NCBI GenBank assembly: GCA_017506865.1
Contig: JAFCMP010000063.1
Span: 2,501 to 66,500 of the forward strand
Length of the DNA stretch: 64,000 nucleotides
Direction of reading: 5' to 3'
From: Tribonema minus
Taxonomy: Eukaryota > Sar > Xanthophyceae > Tribonematales > Tribonemataceae
Below, one piece after another: positions 31,621 to 42,282 of the stretch. The notes beneath the pieces were generated by a model. The model had not been told where the DNA came from and did no database searches. It saw only the letters and a list, made by a program, of their open reading frames with translations. The position numbers and the translations under genes are program-made. Within the stretch, counting starts at the first letter, position 1, and each line of letters begins with the position of its first letter.

Positions 31621-31956
31621 GCAAGCGTTGGTCCGTCTAATACGCTCTCAACAATGATCTTGCAGGGTTATAAGTTTACTGTAGCTGTTCTGCATGCCTC
31701 AACCCCCTGGTCTGTGTTGTCGGGAGAGAGCCAGAGTACACCGTGGCACAGTGCGAGATCAACCACTGCGCTGCCAGGGGCAGCGGCAGTCCTGACAGAT
31801 GCACTCGCACGTCTTTGCTATGTCAGTCTGAATAGGTGTTGAACTTGGGCAGGAATAAAACCTTGAAATTCACTTTATTCTGGTGGACAGCAGGACCGCA
31901 GCAGCAGCTCGAGCCTCAGTACCACCTGGTTTCCTGGCGACAAAGCAGCGCGTAAG

Positions 31957-33597
31957 ATGGCAGATCACACAGCGCAGGAGGACGCGCTCGTACTTGAGCT
32001 GCAAGCGATGTGTGCTCAAAAGAGGCCATGCATGGAGATGTATGCCGCCCCAGCAAACGTACGAGGGCAGGTCGCTGCGCACATTGAAGCTGCGCGAGAT
32101 TTGCTGCGGTTAATGAAGCAGGAGACGACAGGCCACGAGAGCCTGGGCCGGGTCGCGACCGAGGCGGACAGGGCGTGGACAATCAGCAACACCTCCGGCG
32201 GAGCTTCTGGCGACACGCTCCTACCCGTATCGGCACAGCGCGAGGACGTGGCGTTCGACACGCTCATGGCGGTTTTTGCCGTGTTGGCATCGCGACGCGC
32301 GCTGCTCAAGCCTGCTTGGAGCCTGTGCAGGTCCTTACACTACCAGGTGAAGCCAATCGTGCGGATGGTTCTTCATGGCCCATGGCCATCCATCACAGCT
32401 GCTCAGGTGCTCGCCCGCAAGCAGGTGGTACATGTAGAGCTGACGTACGGCTATAGCGACGGCTGGAAGGTAGATCCACTGCTGTCGTTGGCACAGCACC
32501 ATCTGAGCAGCCAGCCGAGACTGTGCCATGCAGATGCTGTAGATAAAGCCTTCAGCCAAGCTCACACCATGACGCTCTCGTCATTTTCAGGGTGCCTCAT
32601 GCACATTCCGCGCAATGTCAAGCAACTGCATCTGGATGGAGGTGATCTGGATGACGGTGAATCTCAGTCTGCTCGGCGCAGCGTATGGCGCCTGCTGCAA
32701 ACAGAACCTGCAGCTAGCACATCGAAGTGTGAATCAGAGGCAGGAGAGTCAGAGGCAGAAGCCCGGCAAACAGCAAACCCTCTTGCGCTGGTGAAGAGCG
32801 TGAGAGATTGCAATATGTCGCGTAATATTTTCGAGCGCATAGGCGACTTCACAGGCCTGACGGTGCTAGACCTCAACCATTATCGCCTACGCACCTTATC
32901 ACTTTTGCCAGAGTCCATCGGCAACCTTGCAGCGCTCGAGACATTAGGGCTGTCGGAGTGGAAGGCAATCGCGCGCCTGCCCGACAGCATTGTCAAGCTG
33001 CGGCGGCTGCGCACACTTGATCTCGCCGCCTGTGAGGCGCTGACCATGCTGCCGGAGCGCATAGAGGACCTGGCATCCCTGACCATTCTCAATCTCAACT
33101 ACTGCAAGCAGCTTGCAGGCTTGCCGGACAGCTTCTACAACCTCACAAAGCTGACGAATCTCCGCTGCTGCAATACGAGGGTAGCGACGCTGTCAGAGCA
33201 GTGCATTGGGGGCCTTGCGTCACTCAGCAAGTTCAGCTGGGGGGGAAAGCCCGAAAATGCAGCAGCCATACAGGTGCCGCGCGGCATTGGCAAACTTCAG
33301 GCATTGACAGCACTGAGCCTGCACTCCTCACGGCTTACAAGATTGCCGGATGGCATCTGTGACCTTGAGGCATTGAAGCTGCTCGATCTGTGCTGCTGCC
33401 ATGCACTGACGCACCTGCCGGCTCGCATTGGCGAGCTTCAAGCGCTGACCTACCTCGATCTTTCGCAGTGCTACGCGCTGTCCAGCCTGCCTGATTCCAT
33501 AGTGCACCTGAGAGCACTCAGGCACGTGGATCTAGATCAATGCAGGCTGCTGGCCAACATCCCACAGAGTATACAAAAGGTAGCGCAGGAACACTGA
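31957..33597 (+). CDS. Leucine-rich-repeat protein, intronless
   Basis: A single exon of 546 aa. The start is the first in-frame ATG after a stop at about 31863. Residues 1-290 have no recognised domain and include a Glu/Ser/Ala-rich patch (about 250-270). From about residue 293 to the end there are some nine LRRs of the plant-like 23-24-residue class, e.g. LPESIGNLAALETLGLSEW, LPDSIVKLRRLRTLDLAAC, LPARIGELQALTYLDLSQC. Such repeats build a curved binding surface, as in plant intracellular Ras-group LRR or resistance-type proteins. No signal peptide, membrane segment, kinase or NB-ARC is visible, so a cytosolic interaction protein is likely. It lacks introns, unlike its spliced neighbours, which may point to retroposition or a rapidly duplicating family. 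It sits between the two acidic paralogs. Confidence 0.85.
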   Translation: MADHTAQEDALVLELQAMCAQKRPCMEMYAAPANVRGQVAAHIEAARDLLRLMKQETTGHESLGRVATEADRAWTISNTSGGASGDTLLPVSAQREDVAFDTLMAVFAVLASRRALLKPAWSLCRSLHYQVKPIVRMVLHGPWPSITAAQVLARKQVVHVELTYGYSDGWKVDPLLSLAQHHLSSQPRLCHADAVDKAFSQAHTMTLSSFSGCLMHIPRNVKQLHLDGGDLDDGESQSARRSVWRLLQTEPAASTSKCESEAGESEAEARQTANPLALVKSVRDCNMSRNIFERIGDFTGLTVLDLNHYRLRTLSLLPESIGNLAALETLGLSEWKAIARLPDSIVKLRRLRTLDLAACEALTMLPERIEDLASLTILNLNYCKQLAGLPDSFYNLTKLTNLRCCNTRVATLSEQCIGGLASLSKFSWGGKPENAAAIQVPRGIGKLQALTALSLHSSRLTRLPDGICDLEALKLLDLCCCHALTHLPARIGELQALTYLDLSQCYALSSLPDSIVHLRALRHVDLDQCRLLANIPQSIQKVAQEH

Positions 33598-34063
33598 GCA
33601 ATCGCAGTTGTATCTGTACGTGGATCAGAGAGTAATTCCACAGGGTGAGGAGCAGTCATCACATGCTGGTAGAGCGATCACATGCCGGTAGACAATTACT
33701 AGTAGGGTAGATATATACAAGTAGCTGCCGACACTTCCACCAGTGAATGGCAACGTCCAAGTTGAATGACGCAGGTGCATTCATAACATTGTGGTGTCCT
33801 TCTGCATTGCATGTGCCGCAGTGCATTGTGGCTTATCAGGCGCATACAGATACATGCATTGCTTGTACGGCGCACATAGCGTGGTTGTGATACTGTGTCA
33901 GTTTCACTTGCTTGGAAGTTGCGCCATTGCTGTACTGCAGCAGCGTGGACAGGGTAAGTATGTGCACATGCGCTGCGCTCCTGTGCTCACAAGCTCAGGT
34001 GAGCGCTTCACATGCAAGGTGTAGGCTTACGTTCTTCAATAGCAAGACATTGTCATGATTTGA

Positions 34064-35301
34064 GCACTGCTGCATTGTCTGACTGTGTGACCACACCACA
34101 GCGCGACCGATGAGTTTGTTACAGGTATGAGCCGTTGTGCAGGGTGGTGTCACTGTTGGGCTGTATTGCGGACCTGGCCTGGCGATGGTGTCACTGTTGG
34201 GCTGCATTGCGGACCTGGCCTGGCGATGCCATGTTGTACTCGCACTAGTGAGTTTGAGCCCCGGGAGCTCTCAGCATGATCCAACAAATCCATGCATACT
34301 TAAAAGTACTTGAAAGCTGTGGGCATCTCCATGCCATTGTGTCACAAAAGCTTGTCAGCGGCATGATGCTGCCCAAACTGCTGCATAAGCAATGTACGTA
34401 CCTGGCGAGTAGACAATCACGCTGCAAGTACAACATACTTCAAAGTATGCAAGCAGCAAGTGACGTTGTCTCAATGCACGGTGAATCGCAACATGCAACG
34501 CCACAGGTGGTCAACGGCACAGGTGCCTTCGGATGCATCATTGAGGTCGTTTTTTTGCTCTGCATCTGTGTTTTGGCTTTTAAGCAATCGTCAGCAGCAC
34601 ATGTTCCAGCTATTTGTATGCAAGCACAATGCATATCATGATGCATGTGATGATTGTCTCATGTCAGTCAAGTCAAGTTGCAGCAGCGTGTTAGACGAGC
34701 ATCGATGCGGTACAGTACCTGCAAATGCACACACAACTGTTATGTTGACTGTGCTCACTTAGCAGCTGCCTTTGAGCTGGAGCATTCCTGTAGCTTATCG
34801 GGTGAAAGTTGTTTGAAGGTGGAGGGGCCGTCACGACAATGGCTGTGACTGTCAGTGCTGGCAAGCATTGCATATGTGAATGGATGCTACTGTGTTGACA
34901 AGCAAATCAGGGGCAAGCAATGCCAAACAGTAGACCAGCAAGTACAGTGCAAGTGAAGTGCTCTGGAACAAGTTGATGTAGAGTAATCACCTGTTGGCCA
35001 AGGGCAGCCCTGCTAAGGGTGTGGGGTAGGCTCAGAGGGGTACTGGTGGTCCTATGGCGACGGACTTGAACAGCGAGGTAGGAGGACGGGGTTCCAGCTT
35101 GGTTCACGAGTTGTGTGCTAGCAACACAAGGTGCTGCTGAGCAATGTAGACATTGAATGAATCTAGGACGTCATCAAGAGTCCCGGTGACTCACCAAATC
35201 TATGAGTCATTCTCATACTTGCTGTTTCACATGTTTGGCATGCCCTCTGTGCAGCTCTGAGCACTGCTGCATCGTCAGACCGTGTGACCGCACCACAGTG
35301 T
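34064..35301. repeat. Dispersed direct repeat pair (about 42 bp)
   Basis: The segments at 34064-34105 and 35260-35301 share GAGCACTGCTGCAT(T/C)GTC(T/A)GAC and GTGTGACC(A/G)CACCACAG. A weaker shared block (TTGTGCAGGGTG(G/A)TG) follows each. This suggests an old duplication of a longer unit. Confidence 0.65.
34146..34227. repeat. 41-bp tandem duplication
   Basis: Two copies, 34146-34186 and 34187-34227, differ at a single T/C position. The unit runs from GGTGTCACTGTTGGG to GACCTGGCCTGGCGAT. The copies are very similar, so the duplication looks recent. Confidence 0.85.
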
Positions 35302-35636
35302 GTCAGACGGGCTTGGATTATACAAGCACAAGAGATCACTTGTGCAGGGTGATGACGCTGATGCGCTGTACTGTGTTCTCATACAAGAGAAGAGTTCAAG
35401 GTCTAATTGCACACAAGGTGTTTAAAAAAAACATGCTTTCACAGGCATCAGATCAGACCAGCAAAAGCTAGCAGCCGTGGGCTGGTCGATGGAATGTGCA
35501 CATGCGATGTGAAACGCACAGAATCGATGCTGAGCACTGTGGAACATCAGCACTTGAAGCAGGCAGTGCGAACTGACAGTGTGTGGTGGAGGACCACCCT
35601 CTCAGAGAAGGCATGGACACACTGCGCAACGGGCTA

Positions 35637-35880
35637 TGCCCGGGTGGGTGGGAGGGTTCACAGAATAATCTCTGCCTGGGCTGCAAGCCCGCCATGCCAT
35701 CTTGGGCCACATTGGTTGCTAATTGCCGCACGTCTGCCTCAGGCTGAGAGCTGCCACACAAAATGCCCGGGTGGGTGAGACGATTTGCAAAGTGATCTGC
35801 CTGCTAAAAGGCGCCACATCTACCTTGGGCCACATTTATTGCTAATTGCTGCACGTCGGCCTCAGGCTGAGAACTGTGCT
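35637..35880. repeat. Imperfect tandem duplication of about 125 bp
   Basis: Both copies begin ATGCCCGGGTGGGTG and end GCCTCAGGCTGAGA(G/A)CTG. They share CTTGGGCCACATT and TTGCTAATTGC(C/T)GCACGTC. Copy 1 is about 35637-35755 and copy 2 about 35762-35878. Confidence 0.75.
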
Positions 35881-36172
35881 GCGAGTGATATGCATGCCCG
35901 AACCATCGCCCCCCTTCCCTCTGCCAGGACTCCAAAACTGTAAGAACCGTGTGCAGCATGCACTGCTATTTCATTATTTCCCCTGTTCAGTGCAAGTCTC
36001 TGTCCACACCGGCGCACAACATGTGCACGTCGCAGCTTGGTGCGCAGCGTTCTTAGCACAGAGCTCTGCACAGAGAGCTGCTGTCGTCCACACGCAATGT
36101 GAGCTTGCACGCTATGTCCCTCTGCGCAGTGCTATATCGTGCCAGCTAAGTGAGCTTCACTGGTCAAGCGCG

Positions 36173-39100
36173 TCATTCAGCAGTTGCTGCGCCGGTGCCA
36201 TCACAGGCCGTTGCTTGATCGTGCAGCATGGTGTACACAGAGCTGCTGCCGCTGATGAGCTTAGCATGAGAGCCCCGCTCGCAGATGCAGCCATCCTGCG
36301 GCACCGCTATTGAGTCGGCATTGCGTACCGTACTTAGACGGTGCGCAATGATCAGCGTCGTCCGCTTGCTGAGCATCCGCAGTCGGTCCAGCGCCGCTTG
36401 CACCTGTGCCTGTCTCTCGCTGTCCAATGCACTGGTGGCCTCGTCTGGAGCACATGCGGCAACACGGAAACCAAATGATCACATCAGCGTTAGACACAGG
36501 TCATGACATAGCATCACTTGTTGAGGAAAAAGTTGCAATTGAACTGATGCGGTGCGGTGTGCCACAGTGACAGTCACCTTCCCTAATGTTACACATACAC
36601 TGAACTTTTACCCTTACCCTAGACCACTGATGAGAGTTTGCTGAATGGTGAAACCGGCAGGGGCCTGCACATTGCGGTGCGTCCTCGCTATAACTCAAAC
36701 ACTAGGCGCCGCTGCTTCAAGTTGCATTGGATGCAACAGGTGCAGCACTCGGCAACAGTAGATATGCTACTTTGAAATCTGACGTTCAAGTTAATGTGGC
36801 ACTCGCCTGAGCCACAATCTTTTTGTGCCTTGGCTGTGCCTTTAGCCTTTTGAGAAGCGAGATACCTCTTAGAGGGCAGTGAATACAGCTTTACATCAGT
36901 ATAGCTGACACTGTTCGCCGTTTACACGACATTGGCGATTCAACCTCAAGGTCTGACATTGGGCCCCGGGGGCTTGCTGACACCATCTGCATGTACTTGT
37001 GCCTCTCGTTGTGTCACACGGACGTCTTGAGTAATTGCAGTGATACAGCACACAGCCATGCGTATTTCAACTGGAGCAGGTGGTATCCTGGCACCCCAGA
37101 AGGGGACGGCTACCCTGCCAAGTATGCACAAGCTTTTTAGCTCAGTGGTGAGCCAGGGTTACCACAAGCATCACATCACATGCGTGATGACAGACTTAAG
37201 TTTGCTGAGCGAGCAAGACATTCTGGCAGTATTTGATAGCCTGCAGCGCAGCGCATTGCAACAAAGGGCCGCTATTGCCTTTTCTCGTAGTTAATAACGT
37301 GAAGCGTCTGCCGACCGAGATTCCGAATCACAACTAGGCTTGCAAAGTCGGGCGATGTGAATGCTGATGTTCCTTGACACTATTGTGAGGTACATCATGC
37401 AGAGGTGCATGGTCTGCAGTATCAACGAATCATGTTTGTTCCCTTCTCTGAATTTGGAAGTTTAGACGTGAATCGCCTCACAAACAAGTCAATGCAAAAC
37501 GCACACAAACCTTGGTCAACATGCAGAGTTGCCACAAACGACTGATCTGCCGTACTGACCTAGAAGCATGATGGCTGGATCCTTGATGATGGCGCCTGCA
37601 ATGGCAATGCGCTGCTTCTGACCGCCCGAGAGCAGGCAGCTCTTGCTGCCCACATTCGTCTCGTACTTGTCCGTGAGTCCTTCGATGAATTCATGGACGT
37701 TTGCAGCCCGGGCAGTCGCCTGAACCTCTTCCAAGGTGGGCCCCTCCTTGCCCCTCGCTATGTTCTCAAAGATGCTTGTACTAAATAAGACAGGCTCCTG
37801 GCCCACGTACCCAATCTGGCTACGGAGCCAGTGCACATTGAGCTGCCGGACCATGGAAGCATGGAGTAGCAAGCAGAAGGCGCAGCATATACGAGCGTTG
37901 TTAAGTCAAGGAAGGGAGCGATGTGAGCGCAATCAAAGCACCACGAGAACTAATGGCCTTGACTTTTGAGTCTGTAAGGGTTGGCCTTAACTTTTGAGTT
38001 TGTAGTCACTGATATGCAAACGGCGCCAACAGACTGACAGGGGTGGAATGCCAGCTCTGTCTCACAAAACACTTACATGACCCAGCACATCAATGTGTAG
38101 ATCAAGTGGCACAGGGTCCTGGCAATGGCTTGGTGACAGCACTGCACGCCAGTGCGGATGATGCAATGAGCTTCTGGACGCATTTATGCAGCAGTGAGCA
38201 GCACAGAACGGTGGCTGGCAGGCAGCGATAGCACAGCAGGCAGTAAGCCAAGGTTTGCACAGCCAGGGGTCATTGAACTGCTGGATTACTGAGTTGCTGA
38301 TAAGGCGTCATTGGGCACTTGGAGGAGTTGGCCAGCCAGCACCTCCTCCAAGCACACTGCACATGGCGAGAATGCTGCTCGTCCGGTATCGGCATTTCAC
38401 ATTCTTGGCGATTCTCTTGTCGTCACACATGATCATGCAATGATACAAAGTGTACAGTACTCTCGCTTGCGACAGTTCAAGTTTGCCTCACCGTCACGGC
38501 CGTCCAGTGCCACAACCCCCTTGGTGGGCTCATAAAACCTGAGGAGCAGCTGCATGCCCGTTGACTTGATAGCTCCAGATGCTCCTACCTACAGTGGAAA
38601 GAGCGCACCACACGGTCAGCAAGGTACTCTTGTGCTGAGCTTCACGACAACTTGAATGTGATCCACAGTCAAAGAATCAACGGAGCATATGTAGCAGCAT
38701 ATAGAGATGCTGCATCATTGTCGCAAGTGCAGTCATTGACGATCTCGCATAACTGCAGTGCACGGCATGTCTACGGTTCAAGCAGGGCACCAAGGCTTCA
38801 ACAAAACCCGATGGCTTGTGCCTGAAAGGCCAAGACACCAAGCAATGCTCATTGAGCCCCCCCCCCCCCCCCCTAGACTCACCAGAGCGACCGTCTCTCC
38901 GGCCTTGATCTCCAGGCTGAAACCGCGCCTCTGCCCTCCTCCACCGCTGCGTTCTAGCGGTCGTCCGAGAACAAGCGCATCCGGGCGCGTGGGATATGCA
39001 AACAGCACATCGTTGAAGCTGATGGCACCGGACACCTTGACGGGCCTTGCCCCCCCTTTGCTGAGTGGGTCCACAGAGAAGGGGCCGCTTGCCAGCGACA

Positions 39101-39191
39101 TTGCATGTGCGGCTGCCAGCAGCGCCTCTTTCTGGTTGCCGGGGGTCGCGTCCATGGCGCCGGCGGCGCTCATGGACATGAAGAACGCGTC
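36173..39191 (-). CDS. ABC transporter nucleotide-binding domain (ABCB/MDR type), partial, possibly decaying
   Basis: ATP-driven export module. Exons: 39191-38883, 38588-38492, 37850-37560, 36444-36173, giving 322 aa. Order: end of the membrane domain ([13 protein letters not shown]), linker, [20 protein letters not shown], Walker [11 protein letters not shown]-loop YVGQEPVLF, signature [15 protein letters not shown], Walker [12 protein letters not shown], and H-loop [13 protein letters not shown]. Three defects are seen. The Walker A consensus G-x-x-G-x-G-K-S/T has Ile where the glycine before lysine should be. The usual Arg after AIA in the signature stretch is Gly. The 3' splice site needed before exon 3 (to read [11 protein letters not shown]) has no AG, only CCATGG. 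No convincing transmembrane exons lie upstream within 3 kb. It is therefore a pseudogene, a half-gene, or a gene with unusual splicing. Confidence 0.8.
38857..38873. repeat. Poly-C run of 17 in the ABC gene intron
   Basis: The run lies 9 bases from the donor of exon 1 of the ABC fragment. On the transcript strand it is a poly-G run directly downstream of GTGAGTCTA. Confidence 0.85.
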
Positions 39192-39615
39192 CTGAGCGTT
39201 GTGGCATGCACAGTGGGCGGGAAATAAGTTCATGCAGAAGTATGAGCAAACGAGTTCTCGCCAGCGCCATGGACATGAAGAACGCGTGCTGAGCATTGTG
39301 GCATGCACAGCGGGCGGACATCGTGTTAACGGGCGGCGGCGCTCATGGACCTGAACAACGCATCTTGAGCGTTGTGACAGGCATGCACAGTGGGCAGCAA
39401 TTCAGTTCATGTATGAGCAAATGACTTCTTGCCGGCGCCATGGACATGAAGTACCTATACTGAACATTGTGGCACGCACAGTTGGCGGGAATAGAGTTCA
39501 TGTACGAGCAAACGACTACTCTCCGGCGTCATGGACACGAAGTACCCATACTGAGCATTGTGGCATGCACAGGGGGCGGGAATAGAGTTCATGGTTCAGC
39601 AGACGAGTTCTCGTG
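39165..39615. repeat. Five-copy tandem array built from an ABC exon start and its acceptor
   Basis: Units of 76-97 bp start near 39181, 39278, 39354, 39449 and 39540, judged by the AA(G/C)(A/T)AC landmark. Each contains a C(T/C)CATGG-type exon segment plus TGAGC(G/A)TTGTGGCATGCACAG. On the minus strand each unit reads intron end, an acceptor-like CTCAG or equivalent, then a version of the codons for FFMSM. The first unit is the one joined to the NBD. The copies diverge progressively away from the exon. Confidence 0.8.
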
Positions 39616-42282
39616 TGCCTGACTGGTGCCTGACCAGCCAAGTGTATTCAAGGGCACACACAATCGACATCAGACATCAGACTGGTAACGACACTGCATG
39701 GCAGTAACTTACTTGAAGTTTTTGAGAACCGTCTGATCATCACAACACAACACACCGGTCAGAAGCAAATCTGAACCATGGCTCGCAGTCCATTTATATG
39801 CCGCATGAAGGCCGTCATGTTTCACCTGAGGCTGTAGTGCTGGCACTACCTTGGAAGCTGCAAAACGTGACTCAAGAATGAGGCTGAACCAGAAACGTGC
39901 GGTGCACTGACTTCGCAGATTATCTGTTTACGACTCTTACTTTGCAGGTATTGGTATCTCAACATGTGCATCAGTAGACCAAAAAATATAAGTTGCAAAG
40001 TAAATCTGGTGACAGTGACTGCAGCAGGTGCCCAACAAAGCCTCATTACAATTCTAGTGCACTAGACAGACCAAGCAATGTGCATATGCTGACTACCGTG
40101 GTGACTCTGTTGTGCAGATGGCAGTCTGTTGTTTGCTGCAGCTGCCTAGGTACCAGCTGCGGAGCACAAGCCTTGGCAAAATTTAGTGAGTGCCACATTG
40201 ATATGCATTCGTTATACCGTGAGTGCGGAAGTGCTCAGCAGGAGGAAGACTGGCAGCTGCAGCGACCTTATCAAGGAGAGGACTGCTACATTTACGCGGC
40301 TGCTGATCACAACGGAGCAGGCGTGATCATCAAGTTTAAATCAATTCTATAAGCCCAGAACTCGCAAATACATTCAGATCTTCTTTCTGTTGGAATATGG
40401 ACCTCACTCGTATTCTAGTGTATGATTCAGTGTCAGCCCTGATCAGTTGCATGCAGTAATACAGCGGTAGTATTTTCTCTAGGAGATTCCAGATAAATGT
40501 AACTGTTATGCAACGGCCATTCTCAACATGTGGTCGCAAGTACGTCATCACGTAACATGCAACTGATCAGTGCTGACACTGAATCATACACTAGCATATG
40601 ACTCATAAATATGAGTGAGGTCCATATTCTAACACTTTCACACAGACCATTGGCATGCGTGTTGAGTCATGCCAATGTTAAAGTTATCTGTCTCGCATGG
40701 CTGCCATCTGGAGCAAGCTCTCATTGACATCGACTCTGCAAAGCATCGTCAACATCACTTCTCCTGCAACAATCGCATTGCCAATAGTGTCATTCCCGGT
40801 ATTACCTTTGGTCATGGACGTCAGTGCTCATTACTGCCAGCGCTGCCATATGGTGTTGTCATCACCATGTATCATGTTCAACTCCATGCACACTGCAAGA
40901 GCATGGTGCTTGTTGTGTCGTTGTGTCGGGGTAGTCATGGCAGCATCCAATTTGCCTAGGGATCGCCGCGTGGAGTTTCTTCAAGTTGAAGCCTCGGTGC
41001 CACAGTGGAAGCTCTGCAGAACAAGTCTGAGCTGTTGGTGATTCGTGATCTTAAGGTTCTGTACAACAGACTAGGCTGCTGCGTTGACGCAAGCTTTTCG
41101 ATTGCATAGGCAACCCGGCCTCCCTTGGGCCTTTATAAATACAAGTCCATACGTACAACTCAATGGGTGTAGTGTCACATTGTTACAAGAAACCACGTGT
41201 GGGCTCAGACTTGACAATTGTGATGTGACGACATCAAACTGTGAGATTTAGGTGTACAGAAGCATGCACTGCAGGTGTTGCTGTGTGACAGTCGCTTATG
41301 TCTGACTATCAGCAAGTAGTGCACCGCGCGTCCTGTTGTGCACTATCGTGTCCTGCCCCCCTGATTGCAGGCGCGTGGAATTTTAAATTGCGCTCGAGAC
41401 GGCAGCAAGCCGTGGAGAGCTCCACACTTAGCGCCGGTTGCAGCGCCATCTGCAAAGCTACCGTGATAACATTGAAAAAAATCTGGCCCACTAGTGCACT
41501 GTTAATTCAATCATCAAGGAAAGCCATACTAGTAAGCCTAGGCTATGGACCGCTCGCGAGTCGCTTCCTAGAGTCTCTGTGACAAAGCGAGCGAGCTCCT
41601 GCGCCTTCAAGTTCCAGTGCTGCACAGGATCAGATCAGATTCTGAAATTTCAACAACTTGAAGGGTCGCTGTCGCTGCATCTGCGTGTCATGGTGCACCT
41701 CACCACCGTGACCTCGTTGCAGTTCGAAAGCTGACTGCATTGACTTCGCCTTGCCGCCGGCCCACTACTAGTACCGTCCGCTCCGCTGGAATGTACAGTG
41801 CCTGCGTGGCCGCCACTCGTTGCTTTCGCACTAGTGTCAAATGACGACAGCACATGCGGATCCAGCGTAGCTGACAGCCGCTGAGTGTGCACATCTGCCA
41901 TTCACAGCCTGAGCATGCCGATGATTCACAAGCTTTGAGCACCAGGCCCGCAAGCAATGTGGCGTCGCTCCTGATTTCATTTGATTTGTCACCCCAGAGC
42001 TCCTCACATATACAAGCAACAGCAATGACCGCAGCGAGCACACATCCCCAATCCGAGTCCGGCCGTGGCAGACACGGTAGCAGACACCTCTGCCGCAGAG
42101 TCAATGGTAGCGCCGCCGGCAAAGCAGGCAGTCCTCCTGCGGCAGCGCAGCATGCTGATGCCGCAATACACTCGAGTGTGTGCCAAACGCAGAGCAAACG
42201 CGGCGTCGTTCCACTGGCGCGTCACTCCCTTAGTTCAAGTTCTTGAGTTGTGGTGTTGGTTGGCACAGCATCGTCAAGAGAA
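39616..42282. other. Intergenic stretch
   Basis: No supported gene. Hydrophobic minus-strand stretches near 40216-40335 and 40680-40790 were considered as upstream membrane-domain exons of the ABC gene but lack clean splice borders. The second 88-bp dispersed repeat lies at 41067-41154. Confidence 0.4.
41067..41154. repeat. 88-bp dispersed repeat, copy 2
   Basis: Differs from copy 1 at 31533-31620 by one base (C to T after TTTATAAA). It lies about 1.1 kb upstream of paralog B, whereas copy 1 lies downstream of paralog A, so it did not simply travel with the paralog duplication. Confidence 0.85.

Larger units (their letters stand above)
33598..36172. other. Repeat-bearing intergenic stretch
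   Basis: No gene is supported. The stretch contains a 41-bp perfect-to-near-perfect tandem pair, a dispersed pair of about 42 bp, and an imperfect tandem duplication of about 125 bp, listed separately. It lies between the 3' ends of the LRR gene (plus) and the ABC transporter fragment (minus), so it is a convergent spacer. Confidence 0.6.

Noticed and set aside
40216..40335. Minus-strand hydrophobic stretch (LQLPVFLLLSTSALT) as an upstream transmembrane exon of the ABC transporter
   Set aside because: It resembles an ABCB helix only loosely, has an in-frame TGA just before it and no AG acceptor in range.
40680..40790. Minus-strand IVAGEVMLTMLC segment as the GE(I/V)M motif of an ABCB membrane domain
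   Set aside because: The similarity covers about four residues, the following residues do not fit, and no donor or acceptor links it to the NBD exons.
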